DNA of 64,000 nucleotides from Caloranaerobacter ferrireducens (GCF_001730685.1 NZ_MDJR01000001.1:806001-870000); one strand, 5' to 3'. Positions 26,317 to 36,973 are shown, numbered from the stretch's first letter. A program made the numbers and translations. The notes: generated from the sequence alone by a model not told the origin.

Positions 26317-27360
26317 TTATTTTTCTAAGTTTTCTTGACTTTCACTTTTAATATCTATTTTCCAACCTGTTAATTTGGCAGCCAACCTTGCATTTTGTCC
26401 CTCTTTACCAATAGCTAACGACAATTGATAGTCCGGAACGATTACTTTAGCAGATTTCTCTTCTTCATCTACTTCTACACTGATAACTTTTGCTGGACTT
26501 AAACTATTTGCAATAAATTCACTAATATTTTTACTCCAAATTATAATATCAATTTTTTCACCATTCAACTCATCTACTACCGCTTTAACTCTAGCTCCTT
26601 TATGTCCAACACAAGCCCCTACTGGATCAACATTCTCATCATTAGAATAAACAGCTATTTTAGTTCTTGATCCAGCTTCTCTTGCAATATTATAAATATC
26701 AACAATTCCATCATGAATTTCAGGTACTTCTAATTCAAATAATCTTTTTACAAGGCCTGGATGAGTTCTTGATAATATTATTTGTGGACCCTTTGTAGTC
26801 TTCTTAACTTCTAAAATATACGTTTTAATTCTATCGCCTTGTTTGTAAATTTCGCCCGGAATTTGTTCTGTTGGAGGTAATACACCCTCTGTTCTGCCTA
26901 AATTGATAAGTACATTGCTTTTACTTACTCTTTGAACTAAACCCGTTACAATTTCACTTTCTCTATTGACAAATTCTTCATATATTATTTCTCTTTCTGC
27001 TTCTCTGATTCGTTGTAAAACTACTTGTTTAGCTGTTTGTGCAGCAATTCTTCCAAAGTTCTTAGGTGTTACTTCTATTCGTACTGTATCTCCAACTTGA
27101 TAATTTGGATCTATCTCTTTAGCATCCTCTAAGTTTATTTCTAATAGTGGATTTTCAACATTTTCTACAACTACCTTCTTTGCGTATGCTTTTACTTCAC
27201 CATTTTCTTTATCTATCTCTACTTCAACATTTTGAGATGTCCCAAAGTTCTTTCTATATGCAGTTTTTAAAGCTGCTTCTAAAGCATCATATAATACATC
27301 CTTTGTTATTCCTTTATCTTTAACAATTTGTTCTAGAGCCTCTAAAAACTCGGCTTTCAT
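26317..27360 (-). CDS. nusA: Transcription termination/antitermination factor NusA
   Basis: Binds RNA polymerase and controls pausing, termination and antitermination. The 347 residues show the N-terminal polymerase-binding domain (LEALEQIVKDKGITKDVLYD), an S1 domain (VTGLVQRVSKSNVLINLGRT), and two KH domains with DPVGACVGHKGARVKAVVDE and LAIGKEGQNARLAAKLTGWK. There is no acidic C-terminal repeat, which is normal for Firmicutes. SD GGGAGGT precedes ATG 27360, and rimP lies 18 bases upstream. Confidence 0.97.
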   Translation of the reverse strand: MKAEFLEALEQIVKDKGITKDVLYDALEAALKTAYRKNFGTSQNVEVEIDKENGEVKAYAKKVVVENVENPLLEINLEDAKEIDPNYQVGDTVRIEVTPKNFGRIAAQTAKQVVLQRIREAEREIIYEEFVNRESEIVTGLVQRVSKSNVLINLGRTEGVLPPTEQIPGEIYKQGDRIKTYILEVKKTTKGPQIILSRTHPGLVKRLFELEVPEIHDGIVDIYNIAREAGSRTKIAVYSNDENVDPVGACVGHKGARVKAVVDELNGEKIDIIIWSKNISEFIANSLSPAKVISVEVDEEEKSAKVIVPDYQLSLAIGKEGQNARLAAKLTGWKIDIKSESQENLEK

Positions 27361-27378
27361 ACATATAATACCTCCCTG

Positions 27379-27843
27379 TTAAAAAATAACTGCCAAATTA
27401 ATTTTAGCCAAATCTTTTCTATCTATTGTTATTAAGCTGCCTTGTTCTAATTCAATAGTTACAGTAGCTTCATCATAATCTTTAAGTTTTCCAATAAACT
27501 TTTTCTTACCTTCAATAGGTTTATATAAACTAATTTCTACTTCTTTTCCTAAACTTTTTTCATAATCACTTTCAGTTTTTAAAGGTCTGTCTAGTCCAGG
27601 AGAAGAAACTTCCAAATAATAATTTTCTTCAATAGGGTCAATCTCATCTAATCTATCACTTAGCCGTTCACTTACTTTTTGACAATCTTCTATTGTTATT
27701 CCACCAGGCTTATCTATAAATATTCTTAAAAAACGTTGTGAGCCTTCTTTAACAAATTCTACATCAACAAGTTCAAAATTATAATCTTCAACTATTTGCA
27801 ATGCTAATTCTCTTGTTAATTCTTCAATTTCTTTTCTATTCAT
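27379..27843 (-). CDS. rimP: Ribosome maturation factor RimP
   Basis: Needed for 30S subunit maturation, acting with S12 and 16S rRNA folding. The protein has 154 residues when started at ATG 27843, which follows a strong SD GGAGGTGA. A longer frame to 27897 has no SD and would add a non-conserved stretch. Family segments are LALQIVEDYNFELVDVEFV, RIFIDKPGGITIEDCQ and EVSSPGLDRPL. It is the first gene of the nusA-infB operon and follows the polC terminator. I could not define a convincing promoter in the 75-base gap. Confidence 0.95.
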   Translation of the reverse strand: MNRKEIEELTRELALQIVEDYNFELVDVEFVKEGSQRFLRIFIDKPGGITIEDCQKVSERLSDRLDEIDPIEENYYLEVSSPGLDRPLKTESDYEKSLGKEVEISLYKPIEGKKKFIGKLKDYDEATVTIELEQGSLITIDRKDLAKINLAVIF

Positions 27844-27917
27844 ATACTCACCTCCATATTTAAAGTTATTTTTTGTTAAAATATATATCTTATACAAAAC
27901 GATTGTCTGAATAAATT

Positions 27918-27942
27918 AAAGAGTGGGAATAACCCACTCTTT
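27918..27942 (-). terminator. Rho-independent terminator of polC
   Basis: Perfect 10-bp stem AAAGAGTGGG / CCCACTCTTT with loop of five, followed by AATTTATT on the minus strand. It lies about 50 bases past the polC stop and ends the rpsB-to-polC cluster. Confidence 0.82.
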
Positions 27943-27992
27943 CTTTAGTTACCTCTTATTTACTTTAAATATAACATATTCTATTTAAAAAA

Positions 27993-30900
27993 TCAAATGT
28001 TAAATAAACTTAACTGATTACTTTCTGGCATACCTTCTAAGCAACCATGATTTTTTAAAGCTTCAATTACCGTTTTAGTTACTTTAGTACGATTAATCAA
28101 ATCTTCAATAGATAAAAATTCACCATTTGCTCTTTCTTTCACAATACTTTTCGCAGCATTTTCGCCAACACCTTGTAAAGATTTTAATGGAGGTAATATG
28201 CCTCGTTTAGTTATGATAAATTTATCACTATCAGATTCATATAAATCTACTTTACAAAACTTAAATCCTCTTAAATACATTTCAAGAGCTACTTCTAGTA
28301 CAGTTAATAAGTTCTTTTCTTTAGCTGTTTTAGAATTCCCCAACTCTTCTAATTCTACTATCTTTCTTTTAATTACTTCAGGTCCTTTTGTAATTAATTC
28401 TGCATCAAAATCAGCTGCTTTAGAAGTAAAATAAGTAGCATAAAATGCTTCTGGATAGTGGACTTTAAAATAAGCTATTCTGAACGACATCATTACATAT
28501 GCTACTGCATGTGCTTTTGGAAACATATATTTTATTTTCTTACATGACTCAATATACCAATCTGGCACATTCATTTCTCTCATATAATCTTCATCTTCTT
28601 GAGATAAACCTTTACCTTTCCTAACTTTTTCCATGATTTTAAAAGATCTTTTTTTATCTAACCCTTTGTAAATTAAATAAAGCATAATATCATCTCTAGT
28701 TGAAATTACTTCACTTAATTTTGCTATTCCGTCTCTTACCAAATCTTGTGCATTATTAAGCCAAACATCAGTACCATGAGATAACCCACTAATCCTTACC
28801 AATTCAGCAAAAGTAGTTGGTTTAGTATCGATTAACATCTGTCTAACAAATTTAGTGCCAAACTCTGGTATACCTAAAGTACCTACTTCACATTCCAAAT
28901 CTTCTTTAGATATCCCAAGTGGCTCAGTACTAGTAAAAATTCTCATAGTTTGTTCATCATCTAAAGGTATCTTTTGAGGATCTACTCCTGTTAAATCTTC
29001 TAGCATCCTAATTATAGTAGGAACATCGTGACCTAGAATATCAAGCTTTAAAATTCTACCACTTATAGAGTGATAATCGAAGTGTGTAGTTATAACTCCT
29101 GAACTTTTATCATCTGCAGGATATTGAATTGGACAAAAATCAAAAATTTCTTTATCATTTGGTACAACCATTAACCCTCCTGGATGTTGCCCAGAAGTTC
29201 TTTTTATACCTGTACAACCTTTGACCAGTCTATTTATTTCTGCACTATTAATCGATATACCTTTTTCTTCAAAATACTTCTTTACAAAGCCATATGCAGT
29301 TTTTTCTGCTATAGTACCTATAGTACCAGCTCTAAAAACATAACCTTTACCAAAAAGTTGTTCTGTATATTTATGTGCTATTGGTTGATACTCACCAGCA
29401 AAATTTAAGTCTATATCTGGTTCTTTGTCGCCTTCAAATCCTAAAAATACTTCAAAAGGAATATCATGTCCATCTTTATTATACTTTGTTCCACATTTTG
29501 GACATATCTTATCTGGCAAATCGGCTCCTGACCCAACAGAACCATCAGTAATAAATTCACTATTCTTACAATTAGGACACACATAATGAGGTGGCAAAGG
29601 ATTTACTTCTGTAATATCACTCATTGTGGCAACAAAAGATGAACCAACAGATCCTCTTGAACCTACTAAATATCCATCTCTTAAAGATTTGGTTACTAAT
29701 TTCTGAGCAATGATATACATGACAGCATATCCATTGCTAATAATCGAATTAAGTTCTCTATCTAAACGATCTTTTACAATACTAGGTAGATTTTCTCCAT
29801 ATATTTTTTTTGCTTTCTTATAGGTCATTTCTCTTAACTCTTCTTCTGCCCCTTGAATTTTAGGAGGAAAAGTTCCTTTAGGTATAGGTAAAATATCTTC
29901 TATCATATCTGCTATTAAATTTGTATTATATACAACAACTTCTTTGGCTTTATCTTCTCCTAAATACTCAAAAGCTTTTAACATTTCATCTGTAGTCTTA
30001 AAATATAGAGGAGCTTGGTTATCTGCATCTGAATATCCTTGACCATGCATTAATATTCTTCTATATACTTCATCATATGGATCTAAAAAATGTACATCTC
30101 CAGTAGCAACTACAGGCTTTTTAAATTTTTCTCCTAATTCTACTACTTTTTTATTAATCAATTTTAACTCCTCTATATCTTTTACTACTCCATTTCTAAT
30201 AAGATGTAAATTGTTTTCTATTGGCTGTATTTCTAAATAATCATAAAAATTAACAATTTCTCTAATTTCATTAAAATCTTTTCCTTTCAATAATGCCTTA
30301 TAAAGTTCACCTGCTTCACAAGCAGTTCCAAGTATTAAATCTTCTCTATATTTAGCAAGTAAGGATTTAGGTATCCTAGGCTTTCTATGAAAATATTTTA
30401 AATGTGATTCTGATATTATCTTATATAGAGTTTTCAATCCACTTTGATTTTTTGCAAAAATAACAATATGATAAGTCTCATTAGTCTTAAAATTATTATT
30501 ACTAAATATTGTATTTATCTCTGACAATTCAGAAACGCCTTTTTCCTTTAATATTGCTAAACATTTCAAAAATATTTTAGCAGTTGCTTCTGAATCGTCA
30601 ACTGCTCTATGATGATTTTCCAATTTTATATTTAGATGCTTAGCTAAAACATTTAATTTATGACTTTTAAGTTTAGGAAATAGATTTCTAGATAATTCCA
30701 AAGTGTCTAAAATCGGATTAGTAAGTTTAAATCCATATTTATTGCAGTTTGCTTTAATAAAGCTTACATCAAAAGAGGCATTATGAGCTACTAAAACACA
30801 TCCATTTGTAAAATCTAAAAATTTTGGTAGAACTTCTTCTATAGTTGGTTTATCGGCTACCATTTCATTATTTATACCAGTAAGTTGTACGATTTTTTCA

Positions 30901-32282
30901 GGTATTTCAATCTCAGGATTTATCAACTGGCTAAATCTATCAATAATTTTATTTCCCTTAATCTTTACTGCTCCTATCTCAGTAATCTTATCATTAAAAG
31001 GTGATAAACCTGTTGTTTCGATATCGAAAACAACATATTCACAATCTAATTTCTCCTTATCATAATTGGAAACTATTAATTTACTATCATTTACTAAATA
31101 GCCTTCAACTCCATACAATACTTTTATTCCATATTTTTCGGCAGCTTCCATTCCTTCAGGAAAACTTTGAACTACACCATGATCTGTTATAGCTATAGCT
31201 TTATGTCCCCATTCACTTGCCCTTTTAGCTATAGCACTAAAGCTTGACATTCCATCCATTGCACTCATTTGTGTATGTACGTGCAATTCTACTCTTTTTT
31301 CAGTTGCTGTATCATGTCTCTTACTTTTTTCAGCCAATTTAATAGATTTAGCAATGATTATCAACTGTTTTAAGAAAGTATCGTAAACAACATCTCCATT
31401 TATTTTAACAAAAGTTCCATTTTTTATATTTGAATTCAATTTTTCCTGAACTTTATCATTAGCAAAAATTTTTACAGTTATCGAGTTTGTATAATCTGTT
31501 ATATTGAAGATATAAAGTTTTTTATTATTTTTTAGCTCTTTTATTTCTAAATCAAAAATTTCACCTTCTACAGCAGCTAAACCTGTATTAGTATTAATCT
31601 CAGAAATTCTAATAATTTCATCATTAAAGTTCTTACCATAAATCAAACAACTATCATCTATTTTCTCAACCTGTTCTCTATTATTTTTTTCATTATTTCG
31701 GTTTTCTGTTAGTTTTATAATAAAGTTTTTCTCTTCCTTTTCTTTTAATTCATTATGTATTTTAACATTAACACTTTCTTTTTCTTTCTTATAAATTAAA
31801 TTAACTTTTATCTTTAATCCAAAATTATTCAATAGTGTTTTTTTAATAATCTCATCTATCCTTTTATTGATTAATGACTGATAGACAAATTCATTTTCTA
31901 AGTATAAATTCAATATCTCTTCTTCTACACTCCATTTCAAACTATCTGTCCAACCTACACTTGAAGGAATTTCTTTATGAATTATAAAAATAATATTGTT
32001 CCAAAACTTTTCAATAACTACTTTTAAATTCTTCCCTTGATCTATATATTTAACCAAAATATTAATTTTCCCCAAACCTTCAACTTTGCTTTTTAAATCT
32101 AACTTGATTTTTTCTAATTCATTAATATTTAATATTTCTTTAGAACTTAAAACTAAATCCAATGAATTATCTTTTAAATTATATCGAACTTTTTCTATAA
32201 TAGCAAAATAAACAGTGTCTGAAACTTTTATACCGACCTTATTCATTCTCTTTCCCAAATATCTATCTTCAAAAGAATTCAT
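27993..32282 (-). CDS. polC: DNA polymerase III, PolC-type alpha subunit
   Basis: The main replicative polymerase of Firmicutes, with built-in proofreading. In order along 1429 residues: an N-terminal clamp-loader-binding-like part (1-200), an OB domain (about 225-315), a PHP domain starting with HVHTQMSAMDG (about 335), an inserted DEDDh exonuclease (VFDIETTGLSPF, Asp420), a zinc-binding loop (CPNCKN and CPKCG), and the polymerase core with PDIDLNF catalytic aspartates. The C-terminal end QLSLFNI is a beta-clamp-binding motif. SD GAGGAGG precedes ATG 32282. Full length with no sign of damage. Confidence 0.98.
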   Translation of the reverse strand: MNSFEDRYLGKRMNKVGIKVSDTVYFAIIEKVRYNLKDNSLDLVLSSKEILNINELEKIKLDLKSKVEGLGKINILVKYIDQGKNLKVVIEKFWNNIIFIIHKEIPSSVGWTDSLKWSVEEEILNLYLENEFVYQSLINKRIDEIIKKTLLNNFGLKIKVNLIYKKEKESVNVKIHNELKEKEEKNFIIKLTENRNNEKNNREQVEKIDDSCLIYGKNFNDEIIRISEINTNTGLAAVEGEIFDLEIKELKNNKKLYIFNITDYTNSITVKIFANDKVQEKLNSNIKNGTFVKINGDVVYDTFLKQLIIIAKSIKLAEKSKRHDTATEKRVELHVHTQMSAMDGMSSFSAIAKRASEWGHKAIAITDHGVVQSFPEGMEAAEKYGIKVLYGVEGYLVNDSKLIVSNYDKEKLDCEYVVFDIETTGLSPFNDKITEIGAVKIKGNKIIDRFSQLINPEIEIPEKIVQLTGINNEMVADKPTIEEVLPKFLDFTNGCVLVAHNASFDVSFIKANCNKYGFKLTNPILDTLELSRNLFPKLKSHKLNVLAKHLNIKLENHHRAVDDSEATAKIFLKCLAILKEKGVSELSEINTIFSNNNFKTNETYHIVIFAKNQSGLKTLYKIISESHLKYFHRKPRIPKSLLAKYREDLILGTACEAGELYKALLKGKDFNEIREIVNFYDYLEIQPIENNLHLIRNGVVKDIEELKLINKKVVELGEKFKKPVVATGDVHFLDPYDEVYRRILMHGQGYSDADNQAPLYFKTTDEMLKAFEYLGEDKAKEVVVYNTNLIADMIEDILPIPKGTFPPKIQGAEEELREMTYKKAKKIYGENLPSIVKDRLDRELNSIISNGYAVMYIIAQKLVTKSLRDGYLVGSRGSVGSSFVATMSDITEVNPLPPHYVCPNCKNSEFITDGSVGSGADLPDKICPKCGTKYNKDGHDIPFEVFLGFEGDKEPDIDLNFAGEYQPIAHKYTEQLFGKGYVFRAGTIGTIAEKTAYGFVKKYFEEKGISINSAEINRLVKGCTGIKRTSGQHPGGLMVVPNDKEIFDFCPIQYPADDKSSGVITTHFDYHSISGRILKLDILGHDVPTIIRMLEDLTGVDPQKIPLDDEQTMRIFTSTEPLGISKEDLECEVGTLGIPEFGTKFVRQMLIDTKPTTFAELVRISGLSHGTDVWLNNAQDLVRDGIAKLSEVISTRDDIMLYLIYKGLDKKRSFKIMEKVRKGKGLSQEDEDYMREMNVPDWYIESCKKIKYMFPKAHAVAYVMMSFRIAYFKVHYPEAFYATYFTSKAADFDAELITKGPEVIKRKIVELEELGNSKTAKEKNLLTVLEVALEMYLRGFKFCKVDLYESDSDKFIITKRGILPPLKSLQGVGENAAKSIVKERANGEFLSIEDLINRTKVTKTVIEALKNHGCLEGMPESNQLSLFNI

Positions 32283-32305
32283 TTAAACTGTTGCCTCCTC
32301 TTATT

Positions 32306-32968
32306 CTAACACTCATATACCTCTAATATATCCTCTATTCTACTTAATTCATTCAATAAGTCAAGTTTAATAGATTTATTTGGTATTTGTATAAGTAAAG
32401 TAATTACCACCATATTATCATCCTGTGATTCTAATTCAATATTTCTAATGTTTGCACCATATTTTCCAGTAACCGATCCTACTTTGCCAAGTTGGCCAGG
32501 TTGATTAACCGAAACTATTTTGATACACATATAATTTCTTCTTACTTTAATATGCTTTTCAACTTTAGTAAAAGCTAATAAAGTAATAAATACTAGCAAT
32601 GCAGTTAAAATAGCTGCCAAATAAAAACCTGCTCCAATAGCTAAACCGATACAAGCTACTGCCCACAAGCCAGCAGCTGTAGTTAATCCTTTAACAGTTG
32701 TTCCTTCTCTAATAATAGTTCCAGCTCCTAAGAAACCTATACCACTAATTACTTGTGCTCCTAATCTAGTCACATCCAAACTACTTCTGTAATTATATAA
32801 ATCAACTATATATATTCCTGTTAACATAACTAAAGTTGAACCTACACATACTAAAATATGTGTTCTAAAACCAGCTGGTCTCCGTATACTTTCTCTTTCC
32901 ATTCCGATTAATCCTGAAAGTAAAATTGACAAAAAAAGCCTGATAAATATTTGCTTAATTGTTAACAT
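32306..32968 (-). CDS. MgtC/SapB family membrane protein
   Basis: An integral membrane protein of about 220 residues. The first 140 residues carry the MgtC domain: GLIGMERESIRRPAGFRTHI, the HILVCVGSTLVMLTGIYI helix and GFLGAGTIIREG with the family motif GAGTI. The C-terminal soluble part is an ACT-like fold (NQPGQLGKVGSVTGKYGANI). In some pathogens MgtC aids growth at low magnesium and inhibits ATP synthase, but the role in clostridia is unknown. I prefer ATG 32968 to ATG 32974 because of its spacing from AGGTG. No magnesium riboswitch is seen. Wedged between a glycosyltransferase gene and polC. Confidence 0.9.
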   Translation of the reverse strand: MLTIKQIFIRLFLSILLSGLIGMERESIRRPAGFRTHILVCVGSTLVMLTGIYIVDLYNYRSSLDVTRLGAQVISGIGFLGAGTIIREGTTVKGLTTAAGLWAVACIGLAIGAGFYLAAILTALLVFITLLAFTKVEKHIKVRRNYMCIKIVSVNQPGQLGKVGSVTGKYGANIRNIELESQDDNMVVITLLIQIPNKSIKLDLLNELSRIEDILEVYEC

Positions 32969-32978
32969 AATCATACAC

Positions 32979-33623
32979 CTATTTCTTTAAATTCACTAAG
33001 CTAATATATTTTGCTATATCTCTATACATCTTTAACCTAGCTGTAAAACCTTTTACAACTCCCAACTTTTCTTCTTTCATAACGTGTGTTACATTGTCTA
33101 AATAAACTTCTTTAGTTTTTATATTATTTTTAGAAACATATCTTGTCAATGCTACTTCAACTCCATATCTTGTTACATCAATATTAGAAATTCCTTCAAT
33201 TATGTATCTCTTTATAGCCCTTTGCCCAGACAAATAAGGTGTTAATTTTTGTGCTAAGTCAGTTGCAAATCTTCCATTATTAAATATGCCAATTGACATA
33301 TCGCATTCTCCATTAATAACCGGCATAAGTAAATCTAATACATGCTTGGGTTTAAGGCCGACAAGATCTGCATCTAAGAATAATATAATTTCTCCATTTG
33401 TTCTATCTACTCCATTTTTTATAGCTCCACCTTTACCAATATTATCTTTTAATTCTATAACATCCACACCAAAATCCCTTGCTATCTGTGCAGTCATATC
33501 TTCTGAGCCGTCACTAACTACAATAATCCTATCAATTAAATCTATTTCTTTAACTACACTTAAAACATTTCCAATAGTTTTTTCCTCATTGTAAGCTGGA
33601 ATAATAGTAGTTATTGTTTCCAT
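32979..33623 (-). CDS. Family 2 glycosyltransferase
   Basis: A 214-residue GT-A-fold glycosyltransferase. Visible motifs are TTIIPAYNEEKTIGNVL at the N-terminus, VVSDGSEDMT, NIGKGGAIKNG, and the metal-binding LFLDADLVGL. The C-terminal part has the acceptor-domain segment LSGQRAIKRYIIEG and no membrane helix, so it is probably cytoplasmic or peripheral. The sugar and acceptor cannot be named. SD GGGGGAG precedes ATG 33623. It stands between ispG and the mgtC-like gene, away from any obvious cell-wall glycan locus. Confidence 0.88.
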   Translation of the reverse strand: METITTIIPAYNEEKTIGNVLSVVKEIDLIDRIIVVSDGSEDMTAQIARDFGVDVIELKDNIGKGGAIKNGVDRTNGEIILFLDADLVGLKPKHVLDLLMPVINGECDMSIGIFNNGRFATDLAQKLTPYLSGQRAIKRYIIEGISNIDVTRYGVEVALTRYVSKNNIKTKEVYLDNVTHVMKEEKLGVVKGFTARLKMYRDIAKYISLVNLKK

Positions 33624-33642
33624 AAGTTTCTCCCCCTAACAA

Positions 33643-34689
33643 TTATAATTTGTTAATCTCTTTAATAAGTTCATTCAGCAACTCACTTTCTTTAACTTTT
33701 TTTATAATTTCCCCTTTTCTAAAAATTAGTCCATTACCTTTCCCGCCTGCAATTCCAAAATCAGCTTCCCTAGCTTCACCAGGTCCGTTCACAGCGCAAC
33801 CCATTATCGCTATTTTCAAAGGTTTATTAATATCTTTCAACTTTTTTTCAGCCTCTGTTACTAATTTAATAAGATCTATCTCAGTCCTTCCACAGGTAGG
33901 ACATGATATTATCTCTACCTTATCTTTGAGTAATCCAATAGATCTTAAAATTTGTTTTCCTACTTTTACTTCTTCAACCGGATCACCTGTTAATGATACT
34001 CGTATTGTATCCCCTATTCCCATAAGTAAAAGAGCACCTATTCCTATCGATGATTTAATAGTTCCTTTCCAAACAGTACCAGCTTCAGTTATTCCAAGGT
34101 GAAAAGGATAATCAACTATTTCAGCCATTTTTTTATAAGCATTTATTGTTAGAAGTACATCAGAAGATTTTAAAGAAATTACTATATCTCTAAAATCCAT
34201 ATTTTCAAGTATTCTAATATGGTCTAATGCACTATATATCATAGCATCTTCATTTACTCCACCAAATTTATCAATATATTCTTTACTTATAGAGCCGGAA
34301 TTAACACCAATTCTTATAGGTACATTATAATCTTTACAAGCTTTTACTACTTCTTTTATTCTAGCCTCAGATCCAATATTTCCTGGATTTATCCTTAAAC
34401 CATCTACACCGTTTTTCACAGATTCAATTGCTAACCTATAATCAAAGTGTACATCTGCTATCAAAGGTATATTTATTTGTTTTTTAATTGTTTTTATAGC
34501 ATTAGCTGATTCAATATCTTTAACAGATACCCTTACTATATCACATCCTTCGCTTTCTAGCTCTTTGATTTGTCTAATTGTACTATTAGTGTCTCTTGTA
34601 TCAGTATTAGTCATAGACTGAACAGTAATTTGTGAATCCCCACCTACCGCTACATTACCATAAAATATTTTTCGTGTTTTCCTTCTCAT
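33643..34689 (-). CDS. ispG: 4-hydroxy-3-methylbut-2-en-1-yl diphosphate synthase
   Basis: IspG (GcpE) is the iron-sulfur enzyme of the penultimate step of the MEP isoprenoid pathway. The 348-residue protein has the TIM-barrel start VQSMTNTDTRDT and ADVHFDYRLA. The cluster ligands are SCPTCGRTEIDL and CAVNGPGEARE. Together with dxr two genes upstream and uppS and cdsA beyond, the operon links isoprenoid precursor supply with undecaprenyl carrier synthesis. SD AGGTAGGTG precedes ATG 34689. Confidence 0.97.
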   Translation of the reverse strand: MRRKTRKIFYGNVAVGGDSQITVQSMTNTDTRDTNSTIRQIKELESEGCDIVRVSVKDIESANAIKTIKKQINIPLIADVHFDYRLAIESVKNGVDGLRINPGNIGSEARIKEVVKACKDYNVPIRIGVNSGSISKEYIDKFGGVNEDAMIYSALDHIRILENMDFRDIVISLKSSDVLLTINAYKKMAEIVDYPFHLGITEAGTVWKGTIKSSIGIGALLLMGIGDTIRVSLTGDPVEEVKVGKQILRSIGLLKDKVEIISCPTCGRTEIDLIKLVTEAEKKLKDINKPLKIAIMGCAVNGPGEAREADFGIAGGKGNGLIFRKGEIIKKVKESELLNELIKEINKL

Positions 34690-34697
34690 AACAACAC

Positions 34698-35708
34698 CTA
34701 CCTAAAAACATTAAATCTAACAATATCTTTATAAACAATTATTATCATGAGTATCATTAAAAAAATAAATCCAATAAAATGTATAAAACCCTCTTTTTCA
34801 GGTTCAATTGGTTTTTTCCTTATAGATTCAATAAAAAGAAACATCAATCTACTCCCATCTAAAGCTGGTATTGGTAATAGATTGAAAAAACCTAAGTTCA
34901 CGCTAATTAAACCTGTTAATGACAATACACTTAACATCCCTACTTTTGCTGCTTCTCCAACCATATATATAATACCGACAGGTCCAACTATATCTTTAGT
35001 ATTTATATTGCCTTTAAAAAGCATTTGAAAAAACTTAAACATCATACTGATAATAAAAATTGTACGTTCAATTCCTACTTTTACTGAATATATTATCGAC
35101 TTTTTAGCCTTTGGTATTATACCTATCATAAACCTACCAGACTCTTTATCTAACACAGGTTTCACAACAAATTTCTTTTTTTCATTTCCTCTTAACACTA
35201 CAATCTCTAATTCCTTATCTTTCTCCTTATTAATTTCAGCCACTATTTCTTCCCATTTCTTAATTGTTTTATCATTAATTTGAACAATTTTATCCCCATT
35301 TTTTAATCCTGAAATTTCTGCTGGAAAGCTTGGAGTAACTTTTTCAATAATTGTAGTTGGCATCCCTATAACATAAGCTATTATACTAAATACTAAAACA
35401 GCTAAAACAAAATTCATGAATGCACCAGCAAATAATACTGCAGCTCTCGATAATATAGATTTATTATTGAAACTTCTTAGATCATTTGAAACTTCATCTT
35501 CACCTTCCATTCTAACATATCCACCTATTGGTAATATACGTATTGAATATTCAGTTTCACCTTTTTTTATACTTGCTAATCTCGGTCCCATACCTATTGA
35601 AAATTCATGAACTTTTATATCTACCATTTTAGCTACTATAAAATGTCCAAACTCATGAAAAATTACTACTAAAAAAAATACTAATATAGCTGCAACAGCT
35701 GTAAGCAA
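34698..35708 (-). CDS. rseP: Site-2 intramembrane zinc metalloprotease RseP/RasP
   Basis: Cuts anti-sigma factors and remnant signal peptides inside the membrane. The 336 residues show the catalytic HEFGH (18-22) in the first membrane helix, a single PDZ domain (about 115-185, with GLKNGDKIVQINDKTI), and the C-terminal zinc-binding NLLPIPALDGSR between helices. It starts with TTG 35708 after AGGTGG. The order uppS-cdsA-dxr-rseP is kept from Bacillus, and ispG follows as in many clostridia. Confidence 0.96.
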   Translation of the reverse strand: MLTAVAAILVFFLVVIFHEFGHFIVAKMVDIKVHEFSIGMGPRLASIKKGETEYSIRILPIGGYVRMEGEDEVSNDLRSFNNKSILSRAAVLFAGAFMNFVLAVLVFSIIAYVIGMPTTIIEKVTPSFPAEISGLKNGDKIVQINDKTIKKWEEIVAEINKEKDKELEIVVLRGNEKKKFVVKPVLDKESGRFMIGIIPKAKKSIIYSVKVGIERTIFIISMMFKFFQMLFKGNINTKDIVGPVGIIYMVGEAAKVGMLSVLSLTGLISVNLGFFNLLPIPALDGSRLMFLFIESIRKKPIEPEKEGFIHFIGFIFLMILMIIIVYKDIVRFNVFR

Positions 35709-35721
35709 TTGCTAACACCAC

Positions 35722-36870
35722 CTATCTATTATATTCTGAAATAATATATTCTCTAGCCCATTTATCACTTTCTATTATATCATCTAAATTAGGTTTATAT
35801 ATTATTTTATGTTTTAACATTGCTTTTTCAATTAATTTAGGTATATCTAAAAATTGTATTTTTCCTTCTAAAAACAATTTCACAGCTATTTCATTAGCTG
35901 CATTTAAAACACTCGGCATTGTACCTCCTTGTTTTATAGCTTCAAATGCAAATTTTAAACAAGGAAATGTATCTAAGTCAGGCTCTTCAAACGTTAATTC
36001 TTTGATTTCAGTTAACTTTAATTTTTTTGTGCTACTATATTTTCTTGCTGGATAAGTTAAAGCATATTGTATTGGTATCTTCATATCAGGTACTCCTAAT
36101 TGTGCTATTATTGAACCATCTATAAACTCTACCATCGAATGAATTATACTTTGCGGATGTACAACAACTTCAATATTCTCTATATTTACATCAAATAACC
36201 ACTTTGCTTCTATAACTTCTAGACCCTTATTCATCAACGTTGCTGAATCAATAGAAATTTTTCTACCCATAGACCAATTTGGGTGTTTTAAAGCATCAAA
36301 AACACTTACATTTTTTAAATCATTTAGTTTTTTGCCTCTAAAAGGTCCTCCTGAAGCAGTTAGAATTATTTTTGAGACTTCTTCTTTTGCTCCTGATTTC
36401 AAGCTTTGAAATATAGCGGAATGCTCACTATCAACAGGTATAATATCTATGTTGTTCTTTTTTGCTTCAGCCATTACTATTTCTCCTGCTGTTACCAATG
36501 TCTCTTTATTTGCTAAAGCAATTATTTTACCAGATTTTATCGCTTCTAATGTAGGTAAAAGTCCTATCATTCCAACAACTGAAGTTAATACAATATCAGA
36601 TTGTTTTTCAGTTGCAACTTCAATTAATCCATCCATACCACTTACTACTTTAATATTATGTATCCTTAGTTTCTCTCTAAGCAATTTTGCTCTATTTTCA
36701 TCATAAACTGCTACAATTTGGGGTTTATATTTTAAAGCTTGTTTTTCTAATAAGTCAATGTTTGTATTTGCAGATAATCCAACTATATTAAAATCATCTA
36801 ATTCGTTTATAACTTCTAAAGTTTGTGTTCCTATTGAACCAGTAGATCCTAATATACTTACATTTTTCAA
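35722..36870 (-). CDS. dxr: 1-deoxy-D-xylulose 5-phosphate reductoisomerase
   Basis: Second step of the MEP pathway, converting DXP to MEP with NADPH. The 382 residues include the NADPH-binding [15 protein letters not shown] at the N-terminus, [34 protein letters not shown] and the [19 protein letters not shown] segment of the active site. It starts with TTG 36870 after AGGAGTG. About 100 bases separate it from cdsA. Confidence 0.97.
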   Translation of the reverse strand: MKNVSILGSTGSIGTQTLEVINELDDFNIVGLSANTNIDLLEKQALKYKPQIVAVYDENRAKLLREKLRIHNIKVVSGMDGLIEVATEKQSDIVLTSVVGMIGLLPTLEAIKSGKIIALANKETLVTAGEIVMAEAKKNNIDIIPVDSEHSAIFQSLKSGAKEEVSKIILTASGGPFRGKKLNDLKNVSVFDALKHPNWSMGRKISIDSATLMNKGLEVIEAKWLFDVNIENIEVVVHPQSIIHSMVEFIDGSIIAQLGVPDMKIPIQYALTYPARKYSSTKKLKLTEIKELTFEEPDLDTFPCLKFAFEAIKQGGTMPSVLNAANEIAVKLFLEGKIQFLDIPKLIEKAMLKHKIIYKPNLDDIIESDKWAREYIISEYNR

Positions 36871-36973
36871 ACTATCACTCCTATTATGTTTATTTTAGAT
36901 TAATTTAAGAACAACTTTAATAGTTTTTTTGTTATTTACCAATAAATACAGATTACCCATTTACCACTGTTTG

